Shown here in pieces: positions 9,739 through 18,836 of a stretch of DNA of 64,000 nt. Below the pieces are notes generated by a model, which searched no databases, was not told the DNA's origin, and saw only the letters and a list, made by a program, of their open reading frames with translations. Location: assembly GCA_948739805.1 (NCBI GenBank), contig CAPYID010000005.1, positions 1 through 64,000 of the forward strand, given 5' to 3'. Origin of the DNA: an uncultured Clostridia bacterium. Lineage in GTDB: Bacteria; Bacillota; Clostridia; TANB77; CAG-508. The position numbers were made by a program, and so were the translations under genes. Numbering within the stretch: the first letter of the stretch is position 1; every line of letters begins with the position of its first letter.

Positions 9739-11661
9739 TTACATTTTTACAATTAGTTTATTAAATTTTGATTTTATATAATTGTCTAATTTCTCCATAA
9801 ATTCATCTGCCTTTATTTGCTTTCTAGCAACCATATCTAATCCTTTTTCCCAACTTGCTGTTAATTTTGGATTTAACATATCTGGCATTGCAGTATTTAC
9901 TACATCATATATTGCTTCCCCTTTAGCTGTTGGTGTTATTATTTGCGTTTTGCTATTTATTGCTATATATTTTATTTTTTCTAATTTCTTCATTATTTCT
10001 GCTCTTGTTGCACTTGTTCCTATTCCTGCTCCTTTTATTTGCTCACGCAGTTCTTCGTCTTCTATTAGTTTTCCTGCATTTTCCATTGCTAAAATTATAG
10101 AACCAGAATTGTATCTTGGTGGTGGATTTGTTTGTGCTTCTTTTATTTCATAATTTAATACATTAATTTTCTGTCCTTTTCTTAATGTATTTAATATTTC
10201 TAGGTTTTCTTTGTTTTCACTTTCTGCTTCCTCTGTTGTATCTTTATTTTTTAATATTTCTAAGTATCCTATTTTCATACATACTTTCCCTGATGTTGTA
10301 AATTGCTCGTTTTCAGCATTTATAGTTACAGATATTTTATTGAATTCTGCAGGTGGAAAAAATATAGCTAAAAATCTTTTTACTATTATTTTATATACTC
10401 TTTTTTGAAGTTCTGATAATTTTTCATAGTTTTCATATCCTTGTCCTGTGGGAGTTAATGCATAATGGTCTGTTATTTTACTGTCATTTACATATTTAGT
10501 TTTTGTTAAATCTGTAGAATATTTTTCTTCTGCCATTTTTTTTATATACCCTTGGATTTCTTCATCTTTATACCCTTTCGCAATTCCATTTAAGTTTGTC
10601 TTTATTACTTTTGCAACTGCTGTTGATAAAACTCTTGCATCTGTTCTTGGATATGTAACTAATTTTTTCTCATATAAATTTTGTACTATTTCTAATGTTT
10701 CATCTGGCTTTATTTTAAATCTTTTGGTACACTCATTTTGTATTTCTGCAAGGTTAAATAATAATGGTGCATTTTCCTTTGTTTTTGATTTTTTTACTTC
10801 TTTTACTATTACCTCTTTATCTTTTAAAGAAATTATAAAGTCTTTTGCATCATTTTCCTTTTTGAAACCATTTTCATTATATAGTTCTAGAGAATTATAT
10901 ACTTTTGAGTTTTCTGTAACTTTCCATTCTGCATTAAAAGCTCTCTCTAAGCTTTCTCCAAATTTTCCAATTATTTTATAATATGGAACTTTTACAAAGT
11001 TTCTTATTTCTCTTTCTCTTGATACTATCATCCCTAATACACATGTCATTACACGCCCTACTGATATTGAGATTTTTTCTTCGTTTAATTCTTTTGCTAT
11101 CCTTCTTCCATATATTATTGAGAGAAGTCTTGAAAAGTTTATTCCTATTAAATAATCTTCTTTTGCTCTTAGATATGCTGCATCTGATAAACTATCATAT
11201 TCTGATAGGTCTTTTGCTTGATTTATTCCTCTCTTTATTTCTTCTTCCGTTTGTGAGTCTATCCATACCCTTTTTCTGTTTGGCAATTTTACTCCAGATT
11301 CTTGCTCAACTAATCTATATATGTATTCTCCTTCACGCCCTGAGTCAGTTGATACATATACAGTGTCTACGTCTTGTCTTGATAATAGTCCTTTTATTAT
11401 GTTAAATTGCTTTTGTACGTTTTCTATTATTTCATATTTGAAGTCTTTTGGGATGAATGGTAATGTGTCTAGTTTCCAAAATTTTAGCTTTTCATCATAT
11501 TTTTCAGGGTATGACATTGTTACTAAATGCCCTACACACCATGTTATTATCCATTCTCCTGATTCTAAGTATCCATCTTTTCTTGTTCCATTTATGTTTA
11601 ATACCTTCGCAAATTCCATTGCTACTGATGGCTTTTCTGTTATTAGTATCTTTTTTGCCAT
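9739..11661 (-). CDS. topB: DNA topoisomerase III (type IA)
   Basis: A type IA topoisomerase that relaxes or decatenates DNA through a transient 5'-phosphotyrosine. The TOPRIM domain is seen at the start (ILITEKPSVAMEFAKVL) and at DSGREGEYIYRLV. The active-site tyrosine lies in KLVTYPRTDARVL, about residue 320. C-terminal elements include GIGTSATRAEIMKKLEKIKY and LTASWEKGLDMVARKQI. The 640-residue length matches short topoisomerase III proteins without C-terminal zinc ribbons. Plasmid and conjugative elements also encode TopB, but base usage here matches neighbouring housekeeping genes. The gene ends just before a strong terminator. Confidence 0.93.
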   Translation of the reverse strand: MAKKILITEKPSVAMEFAKVLNINGTRKDGYLESGEWIITWCVGHLVTMSYPEKYDEKLKFWKLDTLPFIPKDFKYEIIENVQKQFNIIKGLLSRQDVDTVYVSTDSGREGEYIYRLVEQESGVKLPNRKRVWIDSQTEEEIKRGINQAKDLSEYDSLSDAAYLRAKEDYLIGINFSRLLSIIYGRRIAKELNEEKISISVGRVMTCVLGMIVSREREIRNFVKVPYYKIIGKFGESLERAFNAEWKVTENSKVYNSLELYNENGFKKENDAKDFIISLKDKEVIVKEVKKSKTKENAPLLFNLAEIQNECTKRFKIKPDETLEIVQNLYEKKLVTYPRTDARVLSTAVAKVIKTNLNGIAKGYKDEEIQGYIKKMAEEKYSTDLTKTKYVNDSKITDHYALTPTGQGYENYEKLSELQKRVYKIIVKRFLAIFFPPAEFNKISVTINAENEQFTTSGKVCMKIGYLEILKNKDTTEEAESENKENLEILNTLRKGQKINVLNYEIKEAQTNPPPRYNSGSIILAMENAGKLIEDEELREQIKGAGIGTSATRAEIMKKLEKIKYIAINSKTQIITPTAKGEAIYDVVNTAMPDMLNPKLTASWEKGLDMVARKQIKADEFMEKLDNYIKSKFNKLIVKM

Positions 11662-11700
11662 GTTTGTTGTTCCTCTCTATTTAGAATTTTTTTTGAGAAC

Positions 11701-11724
11701 GGGCGATTAATAATCGCCCCTACA
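11701..11724. repeat. REP-like palindrome, GGGCGATTA type
   Basis: GGGCGATTA and TAATCGCCC pair almost directly, followed by CCTAC, so the minus strand reads GTAGGGGCGAT, with GTAG at the foot of the hairpin. It is one of several such intergenic palindromes in the window and lies upstream of topB. Confidence 0.6.
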
Positions 11725-11760
11725 TATCGTATTTCCTGCAGTTGAACATTTTTTATTTAA

Positions 11761-11786
11761 GGGCACGGTGTTGTACCGTGCCCCCC
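11761..11786. repeat. REP-like palindrome, GGGCACGGT type
   Basis: GGGCACGGT and ACCGTGCCC pair around a 5-base loop. The core is the same as at 59303 and in the ends of the RAYT cassette. It lies just after the ABC transporter stop codon and may also help terminate that transcript. Confidence 0.65.
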
Positions 11787-11791
11787 AACTT

Positions 11792-14365
11792 CTATTCCGT
11801 TCTTAATGCTTCTACTGGATCCTTCTTTGCTGCCAACCTAGCTGGTATTAATCCCGCCATTACAGTTAGGAGCATGCTTATTACTACTAGGATGATTCCT
11901 CCTGTTATTGGTAATGATGCTACTCCTGATATTCCTGCTACTGCTTTTATTATTATGTTTGCTGGTATACATAGTAATAAGGTTATTCCTATTCCTAGTA
12001 ATCCTGCTACTAATCCTACTATAAATGTTTCTGCATTGAATACTCTTGATATGTCTTTTTTTGATGCTCCTATTGCTCTTAGTATTCCTATTTCTTTTGT
12101 TCTTTCTAATACTGATATATATGTTATTATTCCTATCATGATTGATGATACTATTAATGATATTGATACAAATGCTATTAATACATAACTTATTACATTT
12201 ATTATTGTTGATACTGAATTCATCATAATTCCTACGATGTCTGTATATGTTATGGCGTTTTCTTCTTTTCCATTATCTTTTTGTTTTTGATTATATTCTT
12301 CTATTGCATCTTCTATAATATCTTTAGATTCGAAGTCTTTTGGATAAATATTAATTGCCATAGGTATATTTAAGTCTACTGAACCTAATTTTACTAAGTT
12401 TTCTTCATAACTTACACCAGCATTTGTAGCATAATTTTGCATTAATGTTGCAAGTTCTTCTTTTGATAAACTTGATAAATATTTTTGTTGTTCTGGACTT
12501 AATTTAGAGTAATCAAATGATGTTGATGATGAACTTTCTTGAAATTCCATTCCTGTAAATACATTTTTTTCTTTATTCTCTTTCTGTTCTTTTACTATGT
12601 CTGTTTCATTTATTCTGTTTGCTAAATTTGTTATTAAATCACTTCTATATGCAATAATTCCTGGAATATCTTCTTGAGTTACACTTTCTTCATTTCTTCT
12701 GATGATACTTACGATTTTTAGTTCTTCAGCATTTGCTATTTTTCCCTTCATATAATCAATATTTGTTGATTTATCTACCCATATACCATTTTCTTTTTCA
12801 TAATAATCTGTATTAAGTAAAAGTTTAAATTTCATTTTTAATATTTCTTCAAAGTCGTATTCTGAAATTTCATTTTCTTCTACTGTTTCTCCATCCATTA
12901 TTTTCTTCATCTTTTCTTCTATTTCATCTTGATTTAATAGTCCTAATGAATACAATGTGTAATCACTTATTTTATTGTTTTCTCCAATTATTAATGCCAC
13001 TTCATTATATGCCTTTGGCCAATTACCTGCTAATAAATCATATTGCGTTTCTAATAGATTTTGATTATCTAACATTTCCATCCATACATCTGTACTAGAA
13101 AAACTAGACATCATCCCCATTTGACCGCTACTACTACTTCCCATTCCTAATTTTTCCATAACTGTACTAGGATTTACTTGAACAATTCCATCTTCTGTAT
13201 TTTCTTTATATACATTAAGTTGTATATCATATTTATATTGTATTGCACTTGAATTTTCTTTTATTTTTGTGTCTTCTTTATCAAGGTATTGTTTTAGTGC
13301 TTCTAGATTATTATTTTGCACCTTTGCTGATACTGTACTCATCATATCTGTCATTATATTTTTAGAATATATCTTTTGTTTATCATATTCTGTGTCTTCA
13401 TCATCATTTATTCCCATCATACTTTCCATCATACTAGCAATATCTATGGTTGATTCTTGTATTACTAATGGATATGATGATAAAGTATCTTCTTGTACTT
13501 TTGTTATGTAATTTTGTACACCATTTGATAGTGATAATATTAATGCAATTCCAATTATTCCTATACTTCCTGCAAAAGATGTTAATAGTGTTCTTCCTTT
13601 TTTAGTCATTAAATTGTTTAAACTTAATGCTAATGCTGTTAAAAAGCTCATTGATGTTTTTCCATCTTTCGCTGTTAATTCTCCTTCTTCTTTTCCATCA
13701 TATGGATTTGAATCATCTGTTACTGTTCCATCTAATACTTTTATTATTCTTGAAGAGTATTTTTCTGCTAGCTCTGGATTATGTGTTACCATTATTATCA
13801 ATTTGTCTTTTGAAATCTTCTTTAAAATTTCCATGATTTGTACACTAGTTTTTGTGTCTAATGCTCCTGTTGGTTCATCTGCTAATATAATATCTGGATT
13901 ATTTACTAGAGCTCTTGCGATAGCAACTCTTTGCATTTGACCTCCTGATAACTCATTTGGTTTTTTGTTTATTTGTTCTTTTAAACCAACATCTTCAAGT
14001 GCTTTTATTGCTCTATTTCTTCTTTCATTTTTAGATACTCCTGATAACGTAAGTGCAAGTTCTACATTTGATAATACACTTTGATGTGGTATTAAATTAT
14101 AGCTTTGAAATACAAAACCTATTGAATAATTTCTATATGCATCCCAGTCTTTATCTTTAAATTCTTTTGTAGATTTACCATTTATTACTAAATCTCCACT
14201 TGTATATCTATCTAATCCCCCAATAATATTTAAAAGAGTAGTTTTTCCACAACCACTTTGACCTAGAATTGATACAAATTCTGACTTTCTAAATTTTATA
14301 TCAATTCCTTTTAATGCTTCTACTCCTGATGGATATAATTTAGTAATTTTTCTTAATTCAAGCAT
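11792..14365 (-). CDS. MacB-type ABC transporter, ATPase fused to FtsX permease
   Basis: One 857-residue polypeptide holds an ABC ATPase and a MacB/FtsX-like permease. Residues 1-225 carry Walker A GQSGCGKTT, the signature LSGGQMQR, Walker B ILADEPTGALD and the switch histidine in VTHNPE. A first membrane helix follows (TSFAGSIGIIGIALILSL), then a large extracytoplasmic domain. Three C-terminal helices follow, with the FtsX motif TKEIGILRAIGASKKDISRVF. Such fusions export peptides, antimicrobials or lipoprotein-related substrates; the substrate here cannot be told. No partner gene is adjacent. The ATG is preceded by a GAAAGAAGGA-type ribosome site. Confidence 0.92.
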   Translation of the reverse strand: MLELRKITKLYPSGVEALKGIDIKFRKSEFVSILGQSGCGKTTLLNIIGGLDRYTSGDLVINGKSTKEFKDKDWDAYRNYSIGFVFQSYNLIPHQSVLSNVELALTLSGVSKNERRNRAIKALEDVGLKEQINKKPNELSGGQMQRVAIARALVNNPDIILADEPTGALDTKTSVQIMEILKKISKDKLIIMVTHNPELAEKYSSRIIKVLDGTVTDDSNPYDGKEEGELTAKDGKTSMSFLTALALSLNNLMTKKGRTLLTSFAGSIGIIGIALILSLSNGVQNYITKVQEDTLSSYPLVIQESTIDIASMMESMMGINDDEDTEYDKQKIYSKNIMTDMMSTVSAKVQNNNLEALKQYLDKEDTKIKENSSAIQYKYDIQLNVYKENTEDGIVQVNPSTVMEKLGMGSSSSGQMGMMSSFSSTDVWMEMLDNQNLLETQYDLLAGNWPKAYNEVALIIGENNKISDYTLYSLGLLNQDEIEEKMKKIMDGETVEENEISEYDFEEILKMKFKLLLNTDYYEKENGIWVDKSTNIDYMKGKIANAEELKIVSIIRRNEESVTQEDIPGIIAYRSDLITNLANRINETDIVKEQKENKEKNVFTGMEFQESSSSTSFDYSKLSPEQQKYLSSLSKEELATLMQNYATNAGVSYEENLVKLGSVDLNIPMAINIYPKDFESKDIIEDAIEEYNQKQKDNGKEENAITYTDIVGIMMNSVSTIINVISYVLIAFVSISLIVSSIMIGIITYISVLERTKEIGILRAIGASKKDISRVFNAETFIVGLVAGLLGIGITLLLCIPANIIIKAVAGISGVASLPITGGIILVVISMLLTVMAGLIPARLAAKKDPVEALRTE

Positions 14366-14461
14366 TTTTTTATTTCCTTCTTTCTTAATAGTTTTCCCCT
14401 TAATTTTTTATTGATTATATTTCAGTATCAAGCTTTTGTCAAGGTAATGTGTGTATATAAT

Positions 14462-14844
14462 TTACTCTTTCCATTTAAAACTATCAATCATACTTTTTGT
14501 TGCCTTGTTTGTTTCTTCTGATTCTTCAAAAAGCGTTTCTTGTATTAAAATATATTTATAATCACCCACAATATAATATTGCGTTGTTATTACATTGTTA
14601 TTATTAGTAATGAAGGCATAAACAATTTCTCCATTATCTGTTGTAGAACCATTTGCATTTACCTCTACACCTTTCTGATTTCTAACTTGTAATAAAAGTT
14701 GATTTAAAATCGCTTTTCTAAATTGTTCATGCTCTGTTTTAGCATACCTGTTTTTACCAGCATTTGTTGTTTAGAAAGATATCCAAGAACTATTATTATA
14801 GTAATAACTATTATTGAGATAATTATAATAATTTTCTTTCTCAT
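14462..14844 (-). pseudogene. Frameshifted small membrane-anchored protein
   Basis: An ATG at 14844 with an upstream AAAGGAGAAA site starts MRKKIIIIISIIVITIIIVL, a charged start plus one transmembrane helix, then stops after 46 codons. The remaining sequence continues in another frame as HEQFRKAILNQLLLQVRNQK, then VYAFITNNNNVITTQYYIVG, and ends SMIDSFKWKE at a TAA at 14462. Joined, the two give about 127 residues of a secreted or anchored protein of unknown function. A single-base change near 14765 explains the break. It could be a true mutation or a sequencing error in a homopolymer. Confidence 0.65.
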
Positions 14845-14910
14845 AAATTTTTTCTCCTTTAATCAATTTTTATTTTTATAATATAATTCACTTTCTTAAA
14901 ATAATAACCC

Positions 14911-14943
14911 AGAACACTTGATTTATAAGTATTCTAGGTTTTA
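14911..14943. terminator. Hairpin beside the tRNA-Met fragment
   Basis: CCAGAACACTT pairs imperfectly with AAGTATTCTAGG around a 7-base loop. Relative to the tRNA fragment it lies where a tRNA terminator would, suggesting it was the original downstream terminator of tRNA-Met before the element inserted. Confidence 0.45.
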
Positions 14944-14948
14944 ATATT

Positions 14949-15001
14949 TGGTGCTCCTTCAAGGGCTCGAACCTTGGACCTACCAGTTATGAGCCAGTTG
15001 C
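14949..15001 (-). repeat. Partial tRNA-Met copy, att site of the 15-kb element
   Basis: These 53 bases match the 3' part of the intact tRNA-Met gene (29918-29970), from the encoded CCA through the T-arm, variable region and anticodon arm, with only two differences in the anticodon stem. The 5' part of the tRNA is absent. A direct repeat of a tRNA 3' end with an integrase remnant 100 bp away is the classic scar of a tyrosine-recombinase element inserted in a tRNA gene. Confidence 0.8.
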
Positions 15002-15103
15002 ATTTATTAATGCTTTTGCTTTTTTGCTAATAGTATTTTTTCATTAAATTACTTATTATTATTGACTTTTAACTACATTTTATAAATTGCTAATTTGAAT
15101 TTT

Positions 15104-15680
15104 TTAAGCTGTTTTCCTGATAATTTTAAGTTTTCCCTTTATCTTCCCTTTATAAGTTTTTCTTTTACTTTTTTCATTTCTAGTAACCTTGTTCTCATAA
15201 TATTCATCTATTTTTTCGTTTTCTTCTGCTTCAAATTCTTCTAATAAATGCATTCCATTAACTTGCATATATTGTTCTCTATAATCTTTTAACAATTCTT
15301 CTAATCCAAATAACATCGGTATTTTTCTTACACTGCTTTCACTTTTTAAGTCTGTATCTTCAAGTACATCTCCTTTAATTTCTAGTTCTTCATCATACCT
15401 TGCTGTTAATACCAATCCATTAACTACATTTATTACTTTATTTTCAAAATCAATATCTTCCCAATTAGTTCCTGATGCTTCGCTCGCTCTTTCTCCAGTT
15501 TTAAGTAGAAATAAAAAAACTGTAAAGTCATATTTGTCGCTTAGCATTTTCTCGAATTGTTTTTGTTCTTCTCTTGTCATTATTTTAGGCTCTTTTTTTC
15601 GTGGTTTAGGTCGTTCAACTTTTTGTACACAATTATTTTTTACTAATTCGTTTTCTGCTGCTTCATGAAATGCCATAATA
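15104..15680 (-). pseudogene. Remnant of the element's tyrosine integrase
   Basis: The readable protein resembles the middle of a Tn916-type integrase: AFHEAAENELVKNNCVQKVE, then MTREEQKQFEKML, then FLFLLKTGERASEASGTNWE, which holds the first catalytic arginine. The normal TGxRxGE is altered to TGERASE. The N-terminal DNA-binding domain is missing, and the C-terminus ends in lysine-rich sequence without the HxxR, H and catalytic Y box. It cannot be an active recombinase. Its position 100 bp from the att repeat is where an element integrase would be. Confidence 0.8.
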
Positions 15681-15920
15681 ATAAATAGTATAAAGACAAC
15701 CACTTGGAATCATTTGTTGCATTGTTACATTAGTTATACGTTTTTTATCTTTTAACTTTATACTATTGCTTGTTATAAAATTACGTATTTCATCTTTTGA
15801 GAAATCAGTATATTCAATATTATAATCAACATCACGAATAGCTTTAATCCAAAAAAATATACTTATAAAAATTAATGAATATATTACTAAATTTGATATA
15901 GTATTACAAAATCTTTTCAT
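15663..15920 (-). CDS. Small membrane protein, unknown
   Basis: I do not recognise this 85-residue protein. It has a short charged N-terminus, one transmembrane helix (LVIYSLIFISIFFWI) and a soluble tail (YTDFSKDEIRNFITSNSI). The ATG has a GGAGAA ribosome site close by. Its 3' end overlaps the first codons of the integrase remnant reading, which suggests that a deletion joined two formerly separate regions and that the tail may not be original. Confidence 0.45.
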   Translation of the reverse strand: MKRFCNTISNLVIYSLIFISIFFWIKAIRDVDYNIEYTDFSKDEIRNFITSNSIKLKDKKRITNVTMQQMIPSGCLYTIYYYGIS

Positions 15921-15959
15921 AATTCTCCTACAACTTATTATCTTTTACATATTAAATTA

Positions 15960-16160
15960 CTACTTAATATAATCTAATATATCTCCAGGTTTACAGTCTA
16001 AAACCTCACATATTTTATCTAAAGTAGAAAATCTTATTGCTCTTGCCTTATTTGTTTTTAAAATAGACAGATTTGCCTGTGTTATTCCTACTTTTTCTGC
16101 TAATTCTTGTGATGACATTTTTCTTCTTGCTAACATTACATCTAAATTTACTATTATCAT
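15960..16160 (-). CDS. XRE-family small transcription regulator
   Basis: A 66-residue protein made of one Cro/CI-type helix-turn-helix: ARRKMSSQELAEKVGITQAN followed by STLDKICEVLDCKPGDIL. This is the compact YozG-like type that is commonly paired with a DUF2975 membrane protein, and here a DUF2975 gene ends 15 bp upstream on the same strand. The pair probably forms one regulatory unit, the regulator controlling its own operon. Ligand and targets are unknown. Confidence 0.85.
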   Translation of the reverse strand: MIIVNLDVMLARRKMSSQELAEKVGITQANLSILKTNKARAIRFSTLDKICEVLDCKPGDILDYIK

Positions 16161-16175
16161 TTCTCTCTGTCCTCC

Positions 16176-16643
16176 CTATATAGTTAAATCATTTTCTGAT
16201 TTGTATTCATTTGCTTGTCTAAACAATTCTGATAATATGTATAATGCTATTGCTACACCAAAGAACAGTACAACTAAAAATCCTAAACCTATACAAAATA
16301 CTATATCTGCTTTAACTAGAAAAAACTCATATATAGTTTGTATAACAAATAATATTGCCATAACTAACGATGCAATACTAGCTTTTTTTAATCTTTTTAC
16401 TGTCTTGTTAGAAAATGGCTTGTTTTCTTTTAAAGAATCAAATAATCCTATAAATTGCTTAACTATCACTAACATTGCTATTCCATTTGGGCATAATACA
16501 TATATAAATGCTCCTCCTATATGCTCTCCCATAACTATTAATATTATTGGTATTAGTACAAGAATTGCTATTCCTCCCCAAAAACATACTTGTAAAATAA
16601 CTTTTAAAATACTTCCTATTCCTTTTTCCCCTGTTACTTGCAT
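16176..16643 (-). CDS. DUF2975 membrane protein
   Basis: The 155-residue protein has four hydrophobic segments. A central loop, LFDSLKENKPFSNKTVKRLK, is the hallmark of DUF2975 proteins, followed by KASIASLVMAILF. Family members sit next to small XRE regulators, as here, and are suspected to sense envelope state, but this is not established. The gene directly follows the DUF2809-like gene with one base between stop and start regions, so the three are likely co-transcribed. Confidence 0.82.
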   Translation of the reverse strand: MQVTGEKGIGSILKVILQVCFWGGIAILVLIPIILIVMGEHIGGAFIYVLCPNGIAMLVIVKQFIGLFDSLKENKPFSNKTVKRLKKASIASLVMAILFVIQTIYEFFLVKADIVFCIGLGFLVVLFFGVAIALYILSELFRQANEYKSENDLTI

Positions 16644-16644
16644 C

Positions 16645-17016
16645 TTAATCTTTCCCCCTTATCATTTTTTCTGTTAATACAATTATTATATAACCTATTA
16701 CATAACAGATAATATCTTTTATATCAAAAGTTGAACCTAATATTATTTTCATTACTCTATTATTATTTGCTATCAAGTTTGATAAATTAAAATATTGCAT
16801 TACTTCAACTACTATTGCTAGAATTAAAACATATAAAGATAGATGTTTTAATTTGTTTAGAAATATCGTTTTTGCAAATAAATATATACATATAATTATT
16901 AGTATATCTCCTATATATGGTCTTATAAAATTATCATGTACATATACTGCAATAAAAACTTCTATTAAAAAAACTATGATAAATCCAATAAAATATTTAA
17001 CTCTTTTACTTTTCAT
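16645..17016 (-). CDS. DUF2809-like membrane protein
   Basis: The 123-residue protein has four predicted membrane helices. The segment VHDNFIRPYIGDILIIICIY matches the conserved FxRxxxGD pattern of DUF2809 proteins, and DIKDIICYVIG near the end fits the same family. No biochemical function is known for this family. It belongs to the cluster of membrane genes at the left end of the element, all on the minus strand with short gaps. Confidence 0.75.
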   Translation of the reverse strand: MKSKRVKYFIGFIIVFLIEVFIAVYVHDNFIRPYIGDILIIICIYLFAKTIFLNKLKHLSLYVLILAIVVEVMQYFNLSNLIANNNRVMKIILGSTFDIKDIICYVIGYIIIVLTEKMIRGKD

Positions 17017-17037
17017 GTATTCTCCTTGTATATTTGC

Positions 17038-17532
17038 TTAAATCTGTTCTGATAATATTTTTTCCATTTCTAATTTATCTTGAAATTCAATTTTGTTGCC
17101 TATATGCTTTGCTGTACAATAACTTGTAATAGATATAATTCCAAAAATTATTGTTATCATTCCATCATAATAATATTGTTTATGTCCTCTATCTTCAATA
17201 TAATCTCTTAATCCAATTAACTCACTATCATAGTCATTGAATACTTTTTTGGTTCCGTCGTTATAGACTATAGTATATTCATCAACATCATAACTTAAAA
17301 AGTATTGTATATTCTTTGCATTTTCTATACTTGGTATTTCGTTATAATCTGAAGACATTTTTATATATTTGTTTATAATTTCAATATTCTTTTTATTAAT
17401 ATTCAATATTGTTTTTTCAAAGAATAAATGGTCAAGAGTCGAAAAACCATAAAATATTGTTACACAAACACATAGAAAACTAATTATTGTCAATAAAATT
17501 TCACTGAACACTAAAATTTTTCTTCTTTTCAT
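17038..17532 (-). CDS. Unknown protein with two membrane helices
   Basis: Not recognised. The 164-residue protein has a charged start and a hydrophobic helix (ILLTIISFLCVCVTIFYG). A middle soluble part of about 80 residues is rich in N, Y, D and I. A second helix (MITIIFGIISITSYCTAKHI) and a charged tail follow. Such topology puts the middle domain outside the cell. A consensus promoter stands 20 bp before the start codon, so this is probably the first gene of the 15.9-17.5 kb group. Confidence 0.6.
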   Translation of the reverse strand: MKRRKILVFSEILLTIISFLCVCVTIFYGFSTLDHLFFEKTILNINKKNIEIINKYIKMSSDYNEIPSIENAKNIQYFLSYDVDEYTIVYNDGTKKVFNDYDSELIGLRDYIEDRGHKQYYYDGMITIIFGIISITSYCTAKHIGNKIEFQDKLEMEKILSEQI

Positions 17533-17553
17533 TTCATTCTCCTTATGTTCAAT

Positions 17554-17582
17554 AATATAACATAGTCTTTTTTGATTGTCAA
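17554..17582 (-). promoter_or_regulatory. Promoter for the 15.9-17.5 kb gene group
   Basis: On the minus strand TTGACA, a 17-bp spacer and TATATT lie just before the ATG at 17532, separated from it by a GGAGAATGAA ribosome site. Confidence 0.7.
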
Positions 17583-17636
17583 TATTTTTTTATTGTTTTT
17601 CAATAATTTTATTTTGTATAAAAGTTCTTTACATAT

Positions 17637-17674
17637 AAAAAACTATACTACCACTTTCTGATAATATAGTTTTT
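17637..17674 (-). terminator. Terminator after the 374-residue gene
   Basis: AAAAACTATA pairs with TATAGTTTTT around an 18-base loop just downstream of the stop at 17686. T-rich sequence follows on either strand. Confidence 0.6.
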
Positions 17675-17685
17675 CATGAAATAAT

Positions 17686-18810
17686 TTAGTTTTCATTTTC
17701 TAATAATTCATTTACATATTTTCTAAAACCTTGTAATGGTTCAATAGGCTTTATCTTTTTATCTGATGAAATAATATATATATTGTCTGTTCTCGTTGAT
17801 ATTAAAATTTCATAGTCATTTACTTTTATTTTTGTTCCATTATTATATTCATCTATTATATTAAGATTATTAATCATTTTATTGCTCAATTCTTGTGGTG
17901 TTATATGTGAATATATTATTGGTGTAGTTATTTTCTCTATAATGTCTTTATCTGTTATTTCTATTGTTTTATTAGGATTTGTTATTGTTATTTTATCTGT
18001 ACTAAACATTTGCTCCTTATTATCAATGTCCTCATCAAAAGTATATTCTAAAATTGAATCTAAATTAGATGTTATATAAAAAAGTTCATATTGAATTTCA
18101 TCTTTTATTAAGAATCCTGTTTCGGAGTACATTAACATTTTTACTCCATTATTGAAGTCTATTAAATAATTTGGTTTTACAAAATCACTTTCCTTGTAGT
18201 CTAATTCTTTGAAATAGCATTCTCTACATTCATTGAAAATATAGTCTAGTGCTGTTTTTCTTTCTATACTTATTTGTTTATCTTCTTTATTTGTAATTGT
18301 TACTTTATCTGTTTTGAAAATTTGTGCATTTTCTGTAATTTTTTTATCAACTATATCCTGTACTTTACGCAATATCTGAGGATTTATTTTAGTAACAATA
18401 TATTGTCCCTTATTATTCAAATTAACAAACCCTTCAGCATCATACCTAGCAAAGCTAAAGTCGATATTATTTCCTAAATTCACTTTATAAATTCCTGATA
18501 TTGGAAAACTTACTTTCTCAGAATAATCATCAAATTCTTTATTTAATATACTATCATCTATCATTTTTATTAGTTCTTTATCTGTTACATCTATATCAAA
18601 ACTTTCATTTTCCATTAAATATGTATAAGTTACTTTTATATGTTTTTGTTCTTCATTTTTATATTCTTGTTCTTCTATTGTAACATCTTCTTTTTGTATT
18701 GAAATTTTATCCCTTATGCCCTCTCCTAAACCTGTAAACATTAACATACCAACTAATATTATTAATATTGCGACTATTATTGAAATTATTATTACAACTT
18801 TATTTTTCAT
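17686..18810 (-). CDS. Membrane-anchored repeat protein, unknown
   Basis: Not recognised. The 374-residue protein begins with one membrane helix (VVIIISIIVAILIILVGMLM), so the rest is expected outside the cell. It contains at least two related units: FKTDKVTITNKEDKQISIER and FSTDKITITNPNKTIEITD, each followed by an acidic, isoleucine-rich stretch. A first, more distant unit follows the anchor (VTIEEQEYKNEEQKHIKV). No catalytic motif is visible. It follows another anchored protein gene by 26 bp and the two were probably expressed together. Function could be envelope-associated. Confidence 0.6.
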   Translation of the reverse strand: MKNKVVIIISIIVAILIILVGMLMFTGLGEGIRDKISIQKEDVTIEEQEYKNEEQKHIKVTYTYLMENESFDIDVTDKELIKMIDDSILNKEFDDYSEKVSFPISGIYKVNLGNNIDFSFARYDAEGFVNLNNKGQYIVTKINPQILRKVQDIVDKKITENAQIFKTDKVTITNKEDKQISIERKTALDYIFNECRECYFKELDYKESDFVKPNYLIDFNNGVKMLMYSETGFLIKDEIQYELFYITSNLDSILEYTFDEDIDNKEQMFSTDKITITNPNKTIEITDKDIIEKITTPIIYSHITPQELSNKMINNLNIIDEYNNGTKIKVNDYEILISTRTDNIYIISSDKKIKPIEPLQGFRKYVNELLENEN

Positions 18811-18836
18811 AGTATATATTCCTCCAATTAATCAAA

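Noticed and set aside
15104..15703. Considered as a functional small integrase
   Set aside because: The catalytic HxxR, H and Y region is absent and the N-terminus is lost; it can be only a remnant.
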